From Reyranella sp. (GTDB lineage Bacteria; Pseudomonadota; Alphaproteobacteria; Reyranellales; Reyranellaceae), in the NCBI GenBank assembly GCA_030679805.1, contig JAUXST010000263.1, positions 1 through 15,740 on the forward strand: 15,740 nt of DNA. The letters run 5' to 3'. Shown piece by piece: positions 1-8,459 of the stretch (position 1 is its first letter; each line of letters begins with the position of its first letter). The translations under genes were made by a program, and so were the position numbers. A model generated the notes under the pieces. That model made no database searches. It was not told the origin of the DNA and saw nothing but the letters and a program-made list of their open reading frames with translations.

Positions 1-289
1 CGTGCCGCTCGCCACCTACCCCGGCTGGAACGAATACAAGCCGCCCTACCCGGCGGGCGAGATCGCCGACCGCGACGGAAGCTGCCTGCCCTTCCCGATC
101 GACGAGGCGGCGCGCGAAGCGTCGGGCGATCCACGCCCCTCTATCGCCGAGCGCTACAAGAGCGGGGCCGACTATGTCGCCAAGATGCAGGCGGTCGTGG
201 CGGCACTCCTCGCCGACCGGTTGATCCTGCCCGAGGACGCCGAGACGTACGTCGAACGTGCCCGCCGCGAACCGCGCGTCGCACCCTGA
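1..289 (+). CDS. Alpha/beta hydrolase domain-containing protein, C-terminal end (5' truncated by window edge)
   Basis: The frame is open from the first base (first full codon at position 2) to TGA at 287-289, so only the last ~95 residues are present. The visible part resembles the C-terminus of the large alpha/beta-hydrolase-domain family (Pfam PF20091 type), which typically ends with a Gly-Ser-x-x-Pro-Phe segment, then a Gly-Asp-Pro-Arg-Pro-Ser stretch, then an E-R-Y and a helical tail. Here GSCLPFP, SGDPRPSIAERY and LPEDAETYVERA fit in that order. The catalytic region lies outside the window, so activity cannot be judged. The family is generally annotated as putative esterase. The next gene begins 11 nt downstream and its Shine-Dalgarno overlaps the region of this stop, so they are probably co-transcribed. 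The family call rests on remembered C-terminal motifs. Confidence 0.72.
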   Translation, partial: VPLATYPGWNEYKPPYPAGEIADRDGSCLPFPIDEAAREASGDPRPSIAERYKSGADYVAKMQAVVAALLADRLILPEDAETYVERARREPRVAP

Positions 290-300
290 AGGAGACGAAC

Positions 301-1065
301 GTGGCCAAGCTCGATCGCAACGGCGTGAAGATTCACTACGAGGTCCATGGCTCGGGACCAACGATCCTTCTGAGCCATGGCTACAGTTCGACGGCGCGCA
401 TGTGGGACGGCCAGATCGCCGCCCTCAAGGACCGCTATCAGGTCGTCGTCTGGGATTTCCGCGGCCACGGCGAATCGGACTACCCGACCGATCCGGCCCT
501 CTATTCCGAGGCCCTGACAGTGGGCGACATGCTGGCCCTGCTCGATACGGTGGGCGCCAGGAAGGCGATTGTCGCCGGCCTGTCGCTGGGCGGCTACATG
601 TCGCTCGCCTTCAACGCCAGCCACCCCGACCGGGTGCGTGCCCTGATGCTGTTCGACACCGGCCCCGGCTTCAAGAAGGACGAGGCGCGGGCCAAGTGGA
701 ACGAGACTGCCCACAAGCGCGCCGCCGACCTCGAGGCGCGTGGGCTGGCCGCGCTCAATTCCAGCGACGAGGTCAAGCTCACGCGCCACCGCGATGCCTC
801 GGGGTTGGCAGGTGCGGCGCGCGGCATGCTGGCCCAGCAGAATGACCGGGTGATCCAGTCGCTCGACAAGGTTGCCGTGCCGACCCTGGTGCTGGTGGGC
901 GCCAACGACACCAATTTCCTTGCCGCCACCGACTACATGGCGGCCAAGATCAAGGGCGCCGCCAAGGCGGTGATTCCCGACGCCGGCCACGCGGCCAACC
1001 TGCATCAACCCACGCATTTCAATCAGGCGGTCGAGGCGTTCCTCGCCAAGCTGCCAGCGGCTTAA
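301..1065 (+). CDS. Alpha/beta-fold hydrolase, 254 aa
   Basis: This is a compact single-domain alpha/beta hydrolase of normal length for the family. It has the oxyanion-hole HG motif (SHGYSS, residues 25-30), the RGHGES strand-loop at 54-59, and the nucleophile elbow GLSLGG with Ser95. The probable acid is Asp203 in GANDTN and the catalytic His is His230 in DAGHAANLHQP. No signal peptide or cysteine is present, so it is cytoplasmic. The GTG start at 301 is preceded by GAAGGAG at 288-294, a good spacing. The likely reaction is hydrolysis of an ester, lactone or enol-lactone (3-oxoadipate enol-lactonase-like proteins look like this), but the substrate cannot be read from sequence. It sits between another hydrolase and a ketopantoate-reductase-like gene with 11-12 nt gaps, suggesting a small catabolic operon. 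Confidence 0.88.
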   Translation: MAKLDRNGVKIHYEVHGSGPTILLSHGYSSTARMWDGQIAALKDRYQVVVWDFRGHGESDYPTDPALYSEALTVGDMLALLDTVGARKAIVAGLSLGGYMSLAFNASHPDRVRALMLFDTGPGFKKDEARAKWNETAHKRAADLEARGLAALNSSDEVKLTRHRDASGLAGAARGMLAQQNDRVIQSLDKVAVPTLVLVGANDTNFLAATDYMAAKIKGAAKAVIPDAGHAANLHQPTHFNQAVEAFLAKLPAA

Positions 1066-1077
1066 GGAGAACGGACA

Positions 1078-2142
1078 ATGGGCAAGCGAATCGCAGTCGT
1101 CGGCGTCGGCGCGTTGGGTGGATATGTCGGCGGCAATCTTGCCCAGGCGGGCGAGGACGTCACCCTGATCGACTTCTGGCCGGAGAATATCGAGGCCATC
1201 CGCAGCCGCGGGCTGGAACTCGACGGCGTCACGCCGGAAGAGAAGTTCACGGTCCGGAACGCCAAGACGATGCATCTTACCGAGGTGGAAGCCCTGTCGC
1301 GACAGAAGCCGATCGACATCGCCTTCGTCTCGATGAAGTCCTACGATACCGAGTGGGCGACGGCGCTGATCAAGCAGTACCTGGCACCTGACGGCTATGT
1401 CGTGTCACTGCAGAACTGCCTCAATGAAGAGCGCATCGCGGGCGTCGTCGGCTGGGGCAAGACCGTCGGCATGGTGGCCTCGCTGATCTCGGTCGACATG
1501 TTCGAGCCCGCCCGTATCCGCCGCACCGTCGCCAAGGGCGGCGACAAGCACACCGTGTTCCGCGTCGGCGAGGTCCATGGCCGCATCACCAAGCGGGTCG
1601 AGGAGCTGCGCGAGATGGTGGGCCGGATCGACAGCGCCAAGACGACGACCAACCTGTGGGGCGAGCGCTGGTCGAAGCTCTGTCAGAACGGCATGAAGAA
1701 CGGCGTCTCCGCCGCGACAGGTCTCACCGGCGCCGACTGCGACCGCAACGACGCCATCCGCCGCTTCTCGATCAAGCTCGGCGGCGAGGCGGTGCGCGTC
1801 GGCCAGGCGCTGGGTTACCACATCGAGAAGATCGGCAAGTTCGAACCCGAGACGCTCGCCAAGGCTTCGGAAGGCGACAAGGCCGCCCTCGACGAGGTCG
1901 AGGCGATCCTGCGGCCCGGCTCCAACACCAATCCCAACCCGCGGGCTGACATCCAGCGCCCGTCGATGGCCCAGGACATCCGCAAGGGCCGTCGCACCGA
2001 GATCGAATTCATGAACGGCTACATCGCCGAGCGTGGCAAGTATATCGGAGTCGCCGCGCCCACCCACGCCAAGCTGACCGAGATCGTGAAGAAGGTGGAA
2101 CGGCAGGAACTCAAGGCGGCGCCCGCCCTGCTGGGCGGTTAA
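1078..2142 (+). CDS. Ketopantoate reductase family (ApbA/PanE-like) NADPH-dependent 2-oxoacid reductase, 354 aa
   Basis: The N-terminal Rossmann domain has the GxGxxG motif at Gly9-Val10-Gly11-Ala12-Leu13-Gly14. Family landmarks follow: SMKSYDT (Lys87), LQNCLNE (Asn113), WSKLCQNGMKN with the likely catalytic lysine Lys200, and the C-terminal SMAQDIRKGRRTEIEFMNGY segment (about 296-315), which corresponds to the pantoate-binding Ser-Asp-Glu region of PanE. The protein is somewhat longer than PanE (about 300 aa). A Shine-Dalgarno AAGGAG lies at 1064-1069, overlapping the stop of the preceding hydrolase. The known family reaction is NADPH reduction of 2-dehydropantoate, but paralogues of this kind sitting with hydrolases in alphaproteobacteria are often not true PanE. 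The context (two hydrolases upstream, a transporter operon 191 nt downstream) makes catabolism of a 2-oxoacid more likely than vitamin B5 synthesis (inference). Confidence 0.85.
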   Translation: MGKRIAVVGVGALGGYVGGNLAQAGEDVTLIDFWPENIEAIRSRGLELDGVTPEEKFTVRNAKTMHLTEVEALSRQKPIDIAFVSMKSYDTEWATALIKQYLAPDGYVVSLQNCLNEERIAGVVGWGKTVGMVASLISVDMFEPARIRRTVAKGGDKHTVFRVGEVHGRITKRVEELREMVGRIDSAKTTTNLWGERWSKLCQNGMKNGVSAATGLTGADCDRNDAIRRFSIKLGGEAVRVGQALGYHIEKIGKFEPETLAKASEGDKAALDEVEAILRPGSNTNPNPRADIQRPSMAQDIRKGRRTEIEFMNGYIAERGKYIGVAAPTHAKLTEIVKKVERQELKAAPALLGG

Positions 2143-2161
2143 GCAAAGGATTCGACACGAT

Positions 2162-2184
2162 TTTCCCGTTTCCGTGGCGGGAAA
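2162..2184. promoter_or_regulatory. Inverted repeat after the reductase gene (terminator or operator candidate)
   Basis: TTTCCCG at 2162-2168 is matched by CGGGAAA at 2178-2184, a 7-bp perfect stem with a 9-nt loop, starting 20 nt after the reductase stop. No T-tract follows, so it is a weak terminator. It could equally be an operator in the 191-nt gap before the transporter operon. No convincing -35/-10 pair was found in that gap; TTGACC at 2249-2254 lacks a good -10. Confidence 0.3.
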
Positions 2185-2333
2185 GAGAAACCGCGTCCGC
2201 GCGCCAGGGTGAATTCGGCAAGCTGCTCTGTGTATTTGGCTGCGGCGTTTGACCATATCTCCGGTCCGTACCGCGAGCTTCGGCCCAAATTCTGCATGGC
2301 GACTCGCAAGCCGTTACGGCGAGAGGAGTTGTC

Positions 2334-3974
2334 GTGTTCCTGGCAAAAAAATTGGGGCTACTCGCCGGCGCGCTCGCGTCGCTGGCATCCGTTGCATTCG
2401 TTCCCGGCAACGCCGCCGCGCAGGGCGCCGCCACTAAGGGCGGCACACTGATCTATCTCGAGCAGCAGGCCCATACGAACCTCTACCCGCCCTCCGGAGG
2501 CTTCTATCCCAACGGCGGCGTTCTCAACCAGATCACCGACAAGCTGACCTACCAGAACCCGAAGACGCTCGAGATCGAGCCGTGGATCGCAGAAAGCTGG
2601 ACGGTCAATGCCGACGCCACCGAATACACCTTCAAGCTGCGCTCCGGCGTGACGTTTTCCGACGGAACGCCGGTCGATGCCGCGGCGGTTGCGAAGAACT
2701 TCGATACCTACGGACTCGGCAACAAGGGGCTGAAGCAGCCAGTTTCCGAGGTGATCACCAACTACAAGAACAGCGAAGTCGTCGATCCGCTGACGGTGAA
2801 GTTCTTCTTCAGCAAACCGTCGGTCGGCTTCCTGCAGGGAACCTCGGTCATCGGCTCCGGCCTGGTATCGCTGAAGACGCTGGCCCTGCCGTACGACGCG
2901 CTGGGCGACGCCACCAAGATCATCGGCTCCGGCCCGTTCGTGGTGGCAAGCGAAGTGCTTGGCCGCGAACTCGTGATGACCGCCCGCAAGGACTACGCTT
3001 GGGGACCGACCAAGCTCGCCCATCAGGGCCGCGCCAACCTCGACGGCATCAAATACGTCGTGACTGCCGAGGACAGTGTGCGTATCGGCGCCTTGCTGGC
3101 GGGACAGGCCCAGATCATCCGCCAAGTGCAGGCCTACGACGAGAAGCAGGTCCAGTCGAAGGGCTTCGTGATCTACGCGCCGTCCACGCGCGGCATCAAC
3201 AATAGCGTGGTGTTCCGTCCCGACAATCCGCTGGTCTCCGACGTGCGGGTGCGCCAGGCACTGTTGCATGCGGTCAATGCCAAGGAGATCGTAGCGACCC
3301 TGTTCTCGGCCAATTATCCGCAGGCCAATTCGATCATCGCGTCGACCGCTCAGGGCTACGTCGATCAGTCGGCGAAGCTCACGTACGATCCTGCACTGGC
3401 CGCTAGGCTTCTCGACGAAGCGGGCTGGACGATGGGCCCCAAGGGGTTGCGCCAGAAGGACGGCAAGGAACTGGTGTTGACCGCCTATGAATCGCTACCC
3501 CAGCCGCAGAACAAGGAGACGCTGCAGCTGGTCGCCCAGCAATGGGCCAAGGTGGGCGTGAAGCTGAACGTGCTGGCCGGCGATGCCGGCAGTCGGGTCG
3601 CCGACAATCTCGATCCGCTGAAGACACCGGTGGCACCGGCGATGGTCGGCCGGGCCGACCCCGACGTGATCCGCAGCCAGTATTATCCGACGACGCGCAA
3701 CGTCCTGATGCAGAAGGGCGGCATCAGCAACAAGGTGCAGACTTTCGTCGACGACAAGCTGAACGGGCTGCTCGATGCGATCGCCGCCGAGACGAGTCCG
3801 GTGAAGCGCATCGCCCTGGTGGGCGAAGTACAGGCCTACGTCATCGACCAGGGCTACGCGATCCCGATCTTCGAGGAGCCGCAGGCCTTTGCGGCCTCGC
3901 CCAAGGTCAAGGACTTCGCCTTCGAGGCCGTCGGCCGGCCGGCCTTCTACACGGTCTGGCTGGCACCGAAGTGA
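2334..3974 (+). CDS. ABC transporter substrate-binding protein, family 5 (SBP_bac_5; KPN_01854-like), 546 aa
   Basis: This is the periplasmic binding protein of a peptide/opine/nickel-class ABC importer (Pfam SBP_bac_5). A Sec signal peptide is visible: Lys5-Lys6, a hydrophobic core to about residue 24, and probable cleavage after Ala29 (NAAA|QG). There is no lipobox, so it is a free periplasmic protein. The mature part opens with GGTLIY. The family hallmark FKLRSGVTFSDGTPVDA is at 100-116, followed by an NFDTYG stretch. The GTG start at 2334 has GAGAGGAG at 2321-2328 with 5-nt spacing. The first permease starts one base after its stop. With the downstream luciferase-like and CMD genes it fits a conserved neighbourhood I recall as the KPN_01854 family, whose ligand is not known to me. 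It contains no cysteine. Confidence 0.9.
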   Translation: MFLAKKLGLLAGALASLASVAFVPGNAAAQGAATKGGTLIYLEQQAHTNLYPPSGGFYPNGGVLNQITDKLTYQNPKTLEIEPWIAESWTVNADATEYTFKLRSGVTFSDGTPVDAAAVAKNFDTYGLGNKGLKQPVSEVITNYKNSEVVDPLTVKFFFSKPSVGFLQGTSVIGSGLVSLKTLALPYDALGDATKIIGSGPFVVASEVLGRELVMTARKDYAWGPTKLAHQGRANLDGIKYVVTAEDSVRIGALLAGQAQIIRQVQAYDEKQVQSKGFVIYAPSTRGINNSVVFRPDNPLVSDVRVRQALLHAVNAKEIVATLFSANYPQANSIIASTAQGYVDQSAKLTYDPALAARLLDEAGWTMGPKGLRQKDGKELVLTAYESLPQPQNKETLQLVAQQWAKVGVKLNVLAGDAGSRVADNLDPLKTPVAPAMVGRADPDVIRSQYYPTTRNVLMQKGGISNKVQTFVDDKLNGLLDAIAAETSPVKRIALVGEVQAYVIDQGYAIPIFEEPQAFAASPKVKDFAFEAVGRPAFYTVWLAPK

Positions 3975-3975
3975 C

Positions 3976-4920
3976 ATGATTCGCTACCTGATCGGCCGTG
4001 TCGGGCAGGCGCTGCTTGTCCTCATGGTCACCTTCACCGCGGCATTCCTGCTGCTCCAGGCGCTGCCCGGCGATGCGATCATGATCAAGTTCATGAGCCC
4101 CGACATGGCCCTCAGCGCCGATCAGATCGCCGAAATCAGGGCGGCCTATGGCGCCGACCTGCCGATCTGGGAGCGTTACTTCAACACGTTGGCCAATTTC
4201 CTTACTGGCAATTTCGGCTATTCCATCCAGGCCGGCGTGCCGGTGAGCCAGCAGTTGAGGGTCAACCTGCCGCCCACGCTCCAGCTCGCGTCGCTGGGCT
4301 TCCTGGCCGCGATCATCCTGACGATCACCATCGCGGCCCTTTCGAACATCGTCGGCATGGCCTGGCTGCGCTCAGCCATCCAGTCGATGCCATCGCTGTT
4401 CATCTCTGTTCCGGTCTTCTGGCTTGGAATCATGCTGATCCAGGTCTTCTCCTTTCAGCTCGGGCTCGTGTCGGTGATCAGCCCCGGCCCGGTCGAGCGA
4501 CTGATATTGCCGGTGCTGACGCTGGCGATCCCGATCTCCGCGCCGCTATCCCAGATCCTGATGCGCAATATCGACGAGGTTCTGGCCCAGCCTTTCGTCG
4601 CGGTGGCGAAGGCCAAGGGGGCATCGCACACCTGGGTGCTGTGGCGGCACGTAGCGCGCAACGCCGTGTTGCCGACGCTCACCATCGCCGGCGTCCTGTT
4701 CGGCGAGCTGCTGGCCGGCGCCGTGGTGACCGAGGCCGTATATGGCCTGAACGGGCTGGGCGGTCTCACCAACCAGGCCGTGGGCAACCACGACACTGCG
4801 GTGCTGCAGGCCATCGTCGTAATCTCGGCGCTCGCTTTCGTGAGCATCAACCTGGTCGTCGACCTGCTCTATCCGGTGCTCGACCCGCGGCTCGGCAGCA
4901 AGCTCGGCATGACCGCATGA
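3976..4920 (+). CDS. ABC transporter permease, DppB type, 314 aa
   Basis: This is an inner-membrane subunit of the family-5 importer. It begins with the MIRYLIGRVGQALLVL signature of DppB-type permeases, with a first membrane helix at about 9-31, a periplasmic stretch containing LPGDA and GNFGYSI, and further hydrophobic helices at about 103-125, 137-160, 173-195, 235-255 and 276-300. The EAA coupling loop that contacts the ATPase is AKAKGASHTWVLWRHVARNA (211-230). The start ATG at 3976 is one base after the upstream stop. In-frame sequence further upstream is open but overlaps the binding-protein gene, and the family N-terminus aligns with this ATG. The Shine-Dalgarno is weak, so translation is probably coupled. 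The stop overlaps the next start as ATGA. Confidence 0.93.
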   Translation: MIRYLIGRVGQALLVLMVTFTAAFLLLQALPGDAIMIKFMSPDMALSADQIAEIRAAYGADLPIWERYFNTLANFLTGNFGYSIQAGVPVSQQLRVNLPPTLQLASLGFLAAIILTITIAALSNIVGMAWLRSAIQSMPSLFISVPVFWLGIMLIQVFSFQLGLVSVISPGPVERLILPVLTLAIPISAPLSQILMRNIDEVLAQPFVAVAKAKGASHTWVLWRHVARNAVLPTLTIAGVLFGELLAGAVVTEAVYGLNGLGGLTNQAVGNHDTAVLQAIVVISALAFVSINLVVDLLYPVLDPRLGSKLGMTA

Positions 4921-5783
4921 CCACCGAAGCCAGCGGTCCCGATATCGATGCCATCGACGGCGCGCAGCCGGGCTGGGTCGCGTGGTTGCGGCGCGTGCCC
5001 GTGACCCTGGCGCTGGCGTGGCTGGTCGTCTTCATCGTGCTCCTGTGGGCCGTCGCCCCCGGGCTCTTCACCTCCTACAGCGGCACGGTGGGCGTCCCCG
5101 GCGAACAGCTGCGGCCGCCCAGCCTGGAGCACGTGCTGGGCACCGACGGTCTCGGACGCGATCTCTATGCACGCATCGTCTATGGCGCCGTCCATTCGCT
5201 CTCCGGCGCCTTCGTGGCGGTGACGGTCGGCCTGCTGTCGGGAACCCTGCTGGGCCTGGTCGCCGGCGCCCGCGGCGGCTGGACCGATGCCACCATCATG
5301 CGCCTGGTCGATTCCATGCTGGCTGTCCCCTCGCTGCTGCTGTCGCTCAGCATCATCGTCCTGCTGGGCTTCGGCACCGTCGAGGTCGCGATCGCCGTCG
5401 GCGCCGTCTCGGTGGCGCGGTTTGCCCGCCTCGCCCGGTCGGAGGTGATCCGCGTGCGCCGCAGCGATTATGTCGAGGCGGCGTTCGGCAGCGGCGGCAC
5501 TTTCTGGGCGGTGCTGTGGCGGCACATCCTGCCCAATTCCCTGACCTCGGTAATCGCGCTTGCCGCCCTGCAGTTCGGCTCGGCCATTCTCGCCATCTCG
5601 ACCCTGGGCTTCCTGGGCTACGGCGCCCCGCCGCCGACGCCCGAATGGGGCCTGCTGATCGCCGAGGGCCGCAACTACCTCTCGCGGGCGTGGTGGCTGA
5701 CGGCAGCCCCCGGGCTCGTGGTCGTGCTGGTGGTCCTGGCCGCCGACCGCATCAGCAAGGCGATCGGAAAGACCGCACCATGA
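4917..5783 (+). CDS. ABC transporter permease, DppC type, 288 aa
   Basis: This is the second membrane subunit of the importer. The N-terminus has a cytoplasmic tail and a first helix at about 27-49, then the GTDGLGRDLYARIVYGA motif (75-91) that is diagnostic of DppC/OppC permeases. Further helices are at about 95-118, 133-172, 212-235 and 262-280. The EAA loop is DYVEAAFGSGGTFWAVLWRH (184-203). The ATG at 4917 overlaps the DppB-type stop (ATGA), and its own stop overlaps the ATPase start in the same way, so the membrane and ATPase subunits are translationally coupled. Length is normal. The longer frame open to the left overlaps the DppB gene and was not used. No cysteine is present. Confidence 0.93.
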   Translation: MTTEASGPDIDAIDGAQPGWVAWLRRVPVTLALAWLVVFIVLLWAVAPGLFTSYSGTVGVPGEQLRPPSLEHVLGTDGLGRDLYARIVYGAVHSLSGAFVAVTVGLLSGTLLGLVAGARGGWTDATIMRLVDSMLAVPSLLLSLSIIVLLGFGTVEVAIAVGAVSVARFARLARSEVIRVRRSDYVEAAFGSGGTFWAVLWRHILPNSLTSVIALAALQFGSAILAISTLGFLGYGAPPPTPEWGLLIAEGRNYLSRAWWLTAAPGLVVVLVVLAADRISKAIGKTAP

Positions 5784-7417
5784 CCGCCCTGCTGCTCGAG
5801 ATCGACGACCTCGCGATCTCCTACAAGGTGGGCGACCACCATCAGCGCGTGGTCCATGGCGTATCGTTCCACATCGACCGCGGCGAGGTCGTAGCGCTGG
5901 TGGGCGAATCGGGCTCGGGTAAGACGACGACGGCCCAGGCGGTCCTGGGCCTGCTGGCCGGCAATGGACGCGTCGAACAGGGTGCGATCCGGCTCAACGG
6001 CACCGACATCGCGCACTGGCCTCAGAAGCGGCTCGACACCATCCGCGGCGCGGTCGTGAGCCTGATCCCGCAGGACCCTGGAAGCTCGCTGAACCCCGTG
6101 CGCACGATCGGGGCGCAGGTCGCCGAAGTCCTGCAAATTCACGGCCGCGGCGATCGCCGCGCGATCCGGGCGCGGACGCTCGATCTCCTGACCCGGGTCG
6201 GGCTCGTGCCGGCGGAGATGCGCGCCGATCAGTACCCACACGAGCTGTCCGGCGGCATGAAGCAGCGCGTGCTGATTGCCATCGCCGTCGCCCTCAAGCC
6301 GGACCTCATCGTGGCCGACGAGCCGACCAGCGCCCTCGACGTCACCGTGCAGCGCGTGATCCTCGACCTGATCGACGAGCTCCGGCGCGAGAATGGCACG
6401 GCGGTGCTGCTGGTGACGCACGATCTCGGCGTCGCCGCCGACCGCGCCAGCCGGCTGGTCGTATTGCAGGGTGGGCGGATCCAGGAACAGGGCGCAGTGC
6501 GCGACGTGCTGGCATCGCCGCAGAGCGCCTACACCCGCCGGCTGCTGTCCGACGCGCCGTCGCTCACCAAGGCACGCCCCGCACGGCGCGCATCCGGCGG
6601 CGGCGAGGATTTCGCCATTGTCGTCGAGGGACTGACCCACGATTTCCCGGTGGGCGGCGCAGCCAAGACTTTCCGCGCGCTGGAAGACGTCTCCTTCAAG
6701 GTCCGTCGCGGGACCACCCATGCCATCGTGGGCGAATCGGGGTCGGGCAAGACCACGACCGTGCGCGGTGTCGTGGGCTTCCTGAAGCCCACCGCCGGGC
6801 GGATCCTGATCGACGGCGAGGACATGACCACCCTCAAGGGCGAGGCGCTGCGCCAGTTCCGCCGCAACATCCAGCTCGTCTACCAGAACCCGTTCGGCTC
6901 ACTCGATCCGCGCCAGACGATTGCCCAGATCGTCGAGGAGCCGCTGCTCAATTTCGCGCCTCCGCCCAAGCCAGAAAGGGCGAAGAAAGTGGCCGACATG
7001 CTGCACCGGGTGGGCCTGCCCGAGAGCTTCCTCGGCCGGCATCCGCGCGCCCTCTCCGGCGGCCAGAGACAACGGGTCGCCATCGCCCGCGCGCTCGTCC
7101 TCGACCCGCGTGTGCTGGTGCTGGACGAGGCGGTATCGGCGCTCGATGTCACCGTTCAGGCACAGATTCTGGCCCTGCTCGACGAGCTGCAGAAGGCGCT
7201 GGGCTTGACCTATCTCTTCGTCTCACACGACTTGGCCGTGGTGCAGCAGATCTCCGACACTGTCTCGGTCATGTACAAGGGCCGGCAGGTCGACGGGGGG
7301 CCGGTCGATACGGTGTTTGCTCGACCGGACAGCGACTACACACGCGAACTGATCGACGCCATTCCGGGCAGGAAGGCGCCGATGCTTGCATTATCCACGG
7401 CTTCGGTGCGAGGTTGA
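5780..7417 (+). CDS. Fused double ABC ATPase (DppD-DppF type, GsiA/YejF-like), 545 aa
   Basis: Two complete nucleotide-binding domains are joined in one chain and would power the importer alone. Domain 1: Walker A GESGSGKT 42-49, Q-loop Gln98, signature LSGGM 156-160, Walker B LIVADEP 176-182 (Glu181), H-loop His214. A basic linker lies at about 262-275. Domain 2: Walker A GESGSGKT 318-325, Q-loop Gln369, signature LSGGQ 425-429, Walker B VLVLDEA 445-451 (Glu450), H-loop His483. All catalytic residues are intact, so both sites should hydrolyse ATP. Both halves lack the C-terminal four-cysteine oligo_HPY extension common in separate DppD/DppF proteins, and the whole chain has no cysteine. The ATG at 5780 overlaps the upstream stop, with GGAAAG at 5766-5771 as a plausible ribosome site. 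Confidence 0.94.
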   Translation: MTALLLEIDDLAISYKVGDHHQRVVHGVSFHIDRGEVVALVGESGSGKTTTAQAVLGLLAGNGRVEQGAIRLNGTDIAHWPQKRLDTIRGAVVSLIPQDPGSSLNPVRTIGAQVAEVLQIHGRGDRRAIRARTLDLLTRVGLVPAEMRADQYPHELSGGMKQRVLIAIAVALKPDLIVADEPTSALDVTVQRVILDLIDELRRENGTAVLLVTHDLGVAADRASRLVVLQGGRIQEQGAVRDVLASPQSAYTRRLLSDAPSLTKARPARRASGGGEDFAIVVEGLTHDFPVGGAAKTFRALEDVSFKVRRGTTHAIVGESGSGKTTTVRGVVGFLKPTAGRILIDGEDMTTLKGEALRQFRRNIQLVYQNPFGSLDPRQTIAQIVEEPLLNFAPPPKPERAKKVADMLHRVGLPESFLGRHPRALSGGQRQRVAIARALVLDPRVLVLDEAVSALDVTVQAQILALLDELQKALGLTYLFVSHDLAVVQQISDTVSVMYKGRQVDGGPVDTVFARPDSDYTRELIDAIPGRKAPMLALSTASVRG

Positions 7418-7421
7418 CCCA

Positions 7422-8459
7422 ATGACGACCGTATCGTCGATTAAACGTCTCGGTTTTTTCACGCGTCTGCTCGACCAGGCGAGCGCGGCCGAGCGCTACC
7501 GGCTGGCCACGGAACAGATCGCGCAGGCCGAGAAATGCGGCTTCGATTCGGCATGGATCGCCCAGCACCATTTCCACGAGGGCGAAGGCGGCCTGCCTGC
7601 GCCCTTCGTATTCCTGGCCCATGCCGCGGCCCACACCTCCCGCATTCGCCTCGGCACGGGCATCGTGACGCTGCCGCTCGAACTGCCGATCCGGGTGGCT
7701 GAGGACGCCGTCGTCACCGATCTGCTGAGCGGCGGCCGGCTCGAAGTGGGCGTCGGTCCGGGTGGCAACCTCACCGCCTTCACGGCCTTTGGCCTCGACA
7801 GCAACGACCGCCACGGCCTGTTCGATCGCCACCTCGACATGCTGAAGACGGCATGGTCGGGCGGCACGCTTTCCGGCGGCGACAAGGTCTATCCCTCGAG
7901 CCCCACCCTGGTCGACCGCGTCTGGCAGGCGACCTTCACCGTGCCCGGCGCGCGCCGCGCCGGGGCGGCAGGCGACGGCCTGATGCTCTCGCGGACCCAG
8001 CCGCGCTCGCCCGACGCGCCCAAGGCGTCGCTGGCCGACATTCAGAACCCGATGCTCGATGCCTATTTCGAGGCATTACCCAAGGGCCGCGAGCCGCGCA
8101 TCCTGGCATCGCGTACCGTCTTCATTGCCGACGACCACAACGAGGCGATGAAGCTGGCCGAAGCAGGCCTGTCGCGCATGCGTCACCGGCTGGCGGCCAC
8201 GGGCAACCTCTCGTCCGGCAACCTGGTCGGCGACCTGATCGCCGCCATGGACGTCCATATCGGCACGCCCGACGAGGTCATCGCCTCGTTGCAGGCCGAC
8301 ACCACCCTGCAGCGGGCGACCGATCTCACCATGCAGGTCCACTCGATCGATCCACCGCATCCCTATATCCTGCGCTCGATCGAACTGTTCGCAGCCAAGG
8401 TGGCGCCGGCGCTGGGCTGGACGCCCGAAGTGAAAGCGGGAGCAAGACAAGTCGCATGA
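7422..8459 (+). CDS. Luciferase-like FMN-dependent monooxygenase (LLM class; KPN_01858-like), 345 aa
   Basis: This belongs to the bacterial luciferase-like superfamily, TIM-barrel enzymes that use reduced FMN and oxygen to oxidise a substrate. Visible landmarks are the N-terminal LGFFTRLL strand, the CGFDSAWIAQHHFHEGEG segment (39-56) typical of this superfamily, RIRLGTGIVTLPLELPIRVAED (75-96) and the LLSGGRLEVGVGPGG segment (101-115). ATG 7422 was chosen because GAGG at 7410-7413 gives 8-nt spacing and the protein then starts at the first barrel strand; an in-frame ATG at 7386 would overlap the ATPase gene. Reduced FMN must come from a reductase encoded elsewhere. Its place directly after the importer suggests it oxidises the imported compound. 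It resembles the KPN_01858 subfamily from memory. The substrate is unknown; sulfonate or other C-S/C-N compounds are possible. Confidence 0.88.
   Translation: MTTVSSIKRLGFFTRLLDQASAAERYRLATEQIAQAEKCGFDSAWIAQHHFHEGEGGLPAPFVFLAHAAAHTSRIRLGTGIVTLPLELPIRVAEDAVVTDLLSGGRLEVGVGPGGNLTAFTAFGLDSNDRHGLFDRHLDMLKTAWSGGTLSGGDKVYPSSPTLVDRVWQATFTVPGARRAGAAGDGLMLSRTQPRSPDAPKASLADIQNPMLDAYFEALPKGREPRILASRTVFIADDHNEAMKLAEAGLSRMRHRLAATGNLSSGNLVGDLIAAMDVHIGTPDEVIASLQADTTLQRATDLTMQVHSIDPPHPYILRSIELFAAKVAPALGWTPEVKAGARQVA

Noticed and set aside
172..1275. 367-codon open frame on the minus strand
   Set aside because: It covers three genuine plus-strand genes with motifs and ribosome sites, and its own translation shows no recognisable domain.
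2249..2277. TTGACC as a -35 element before the transporter operon
   Set aside because: No acceptable -10 hexamer lies 16-18 nt downstream, so a promoter could not be placed there.
2358..3269. 303-codon open frame on the minus strand
   Set aside because: It is antisense to the solute-binding protein gene and has low-complexity His/Arg/Gly-rich sequence typical of shadow frames.
4982..5779. In-frame extension upstream of the fused ATPase start
   Set aside because: The frame is open but the translation is Arg/Pro/Gly-rich and overlaps the DppC-type permease; the ATG at 5780 has a ribosome site and starts the ATPase domain.
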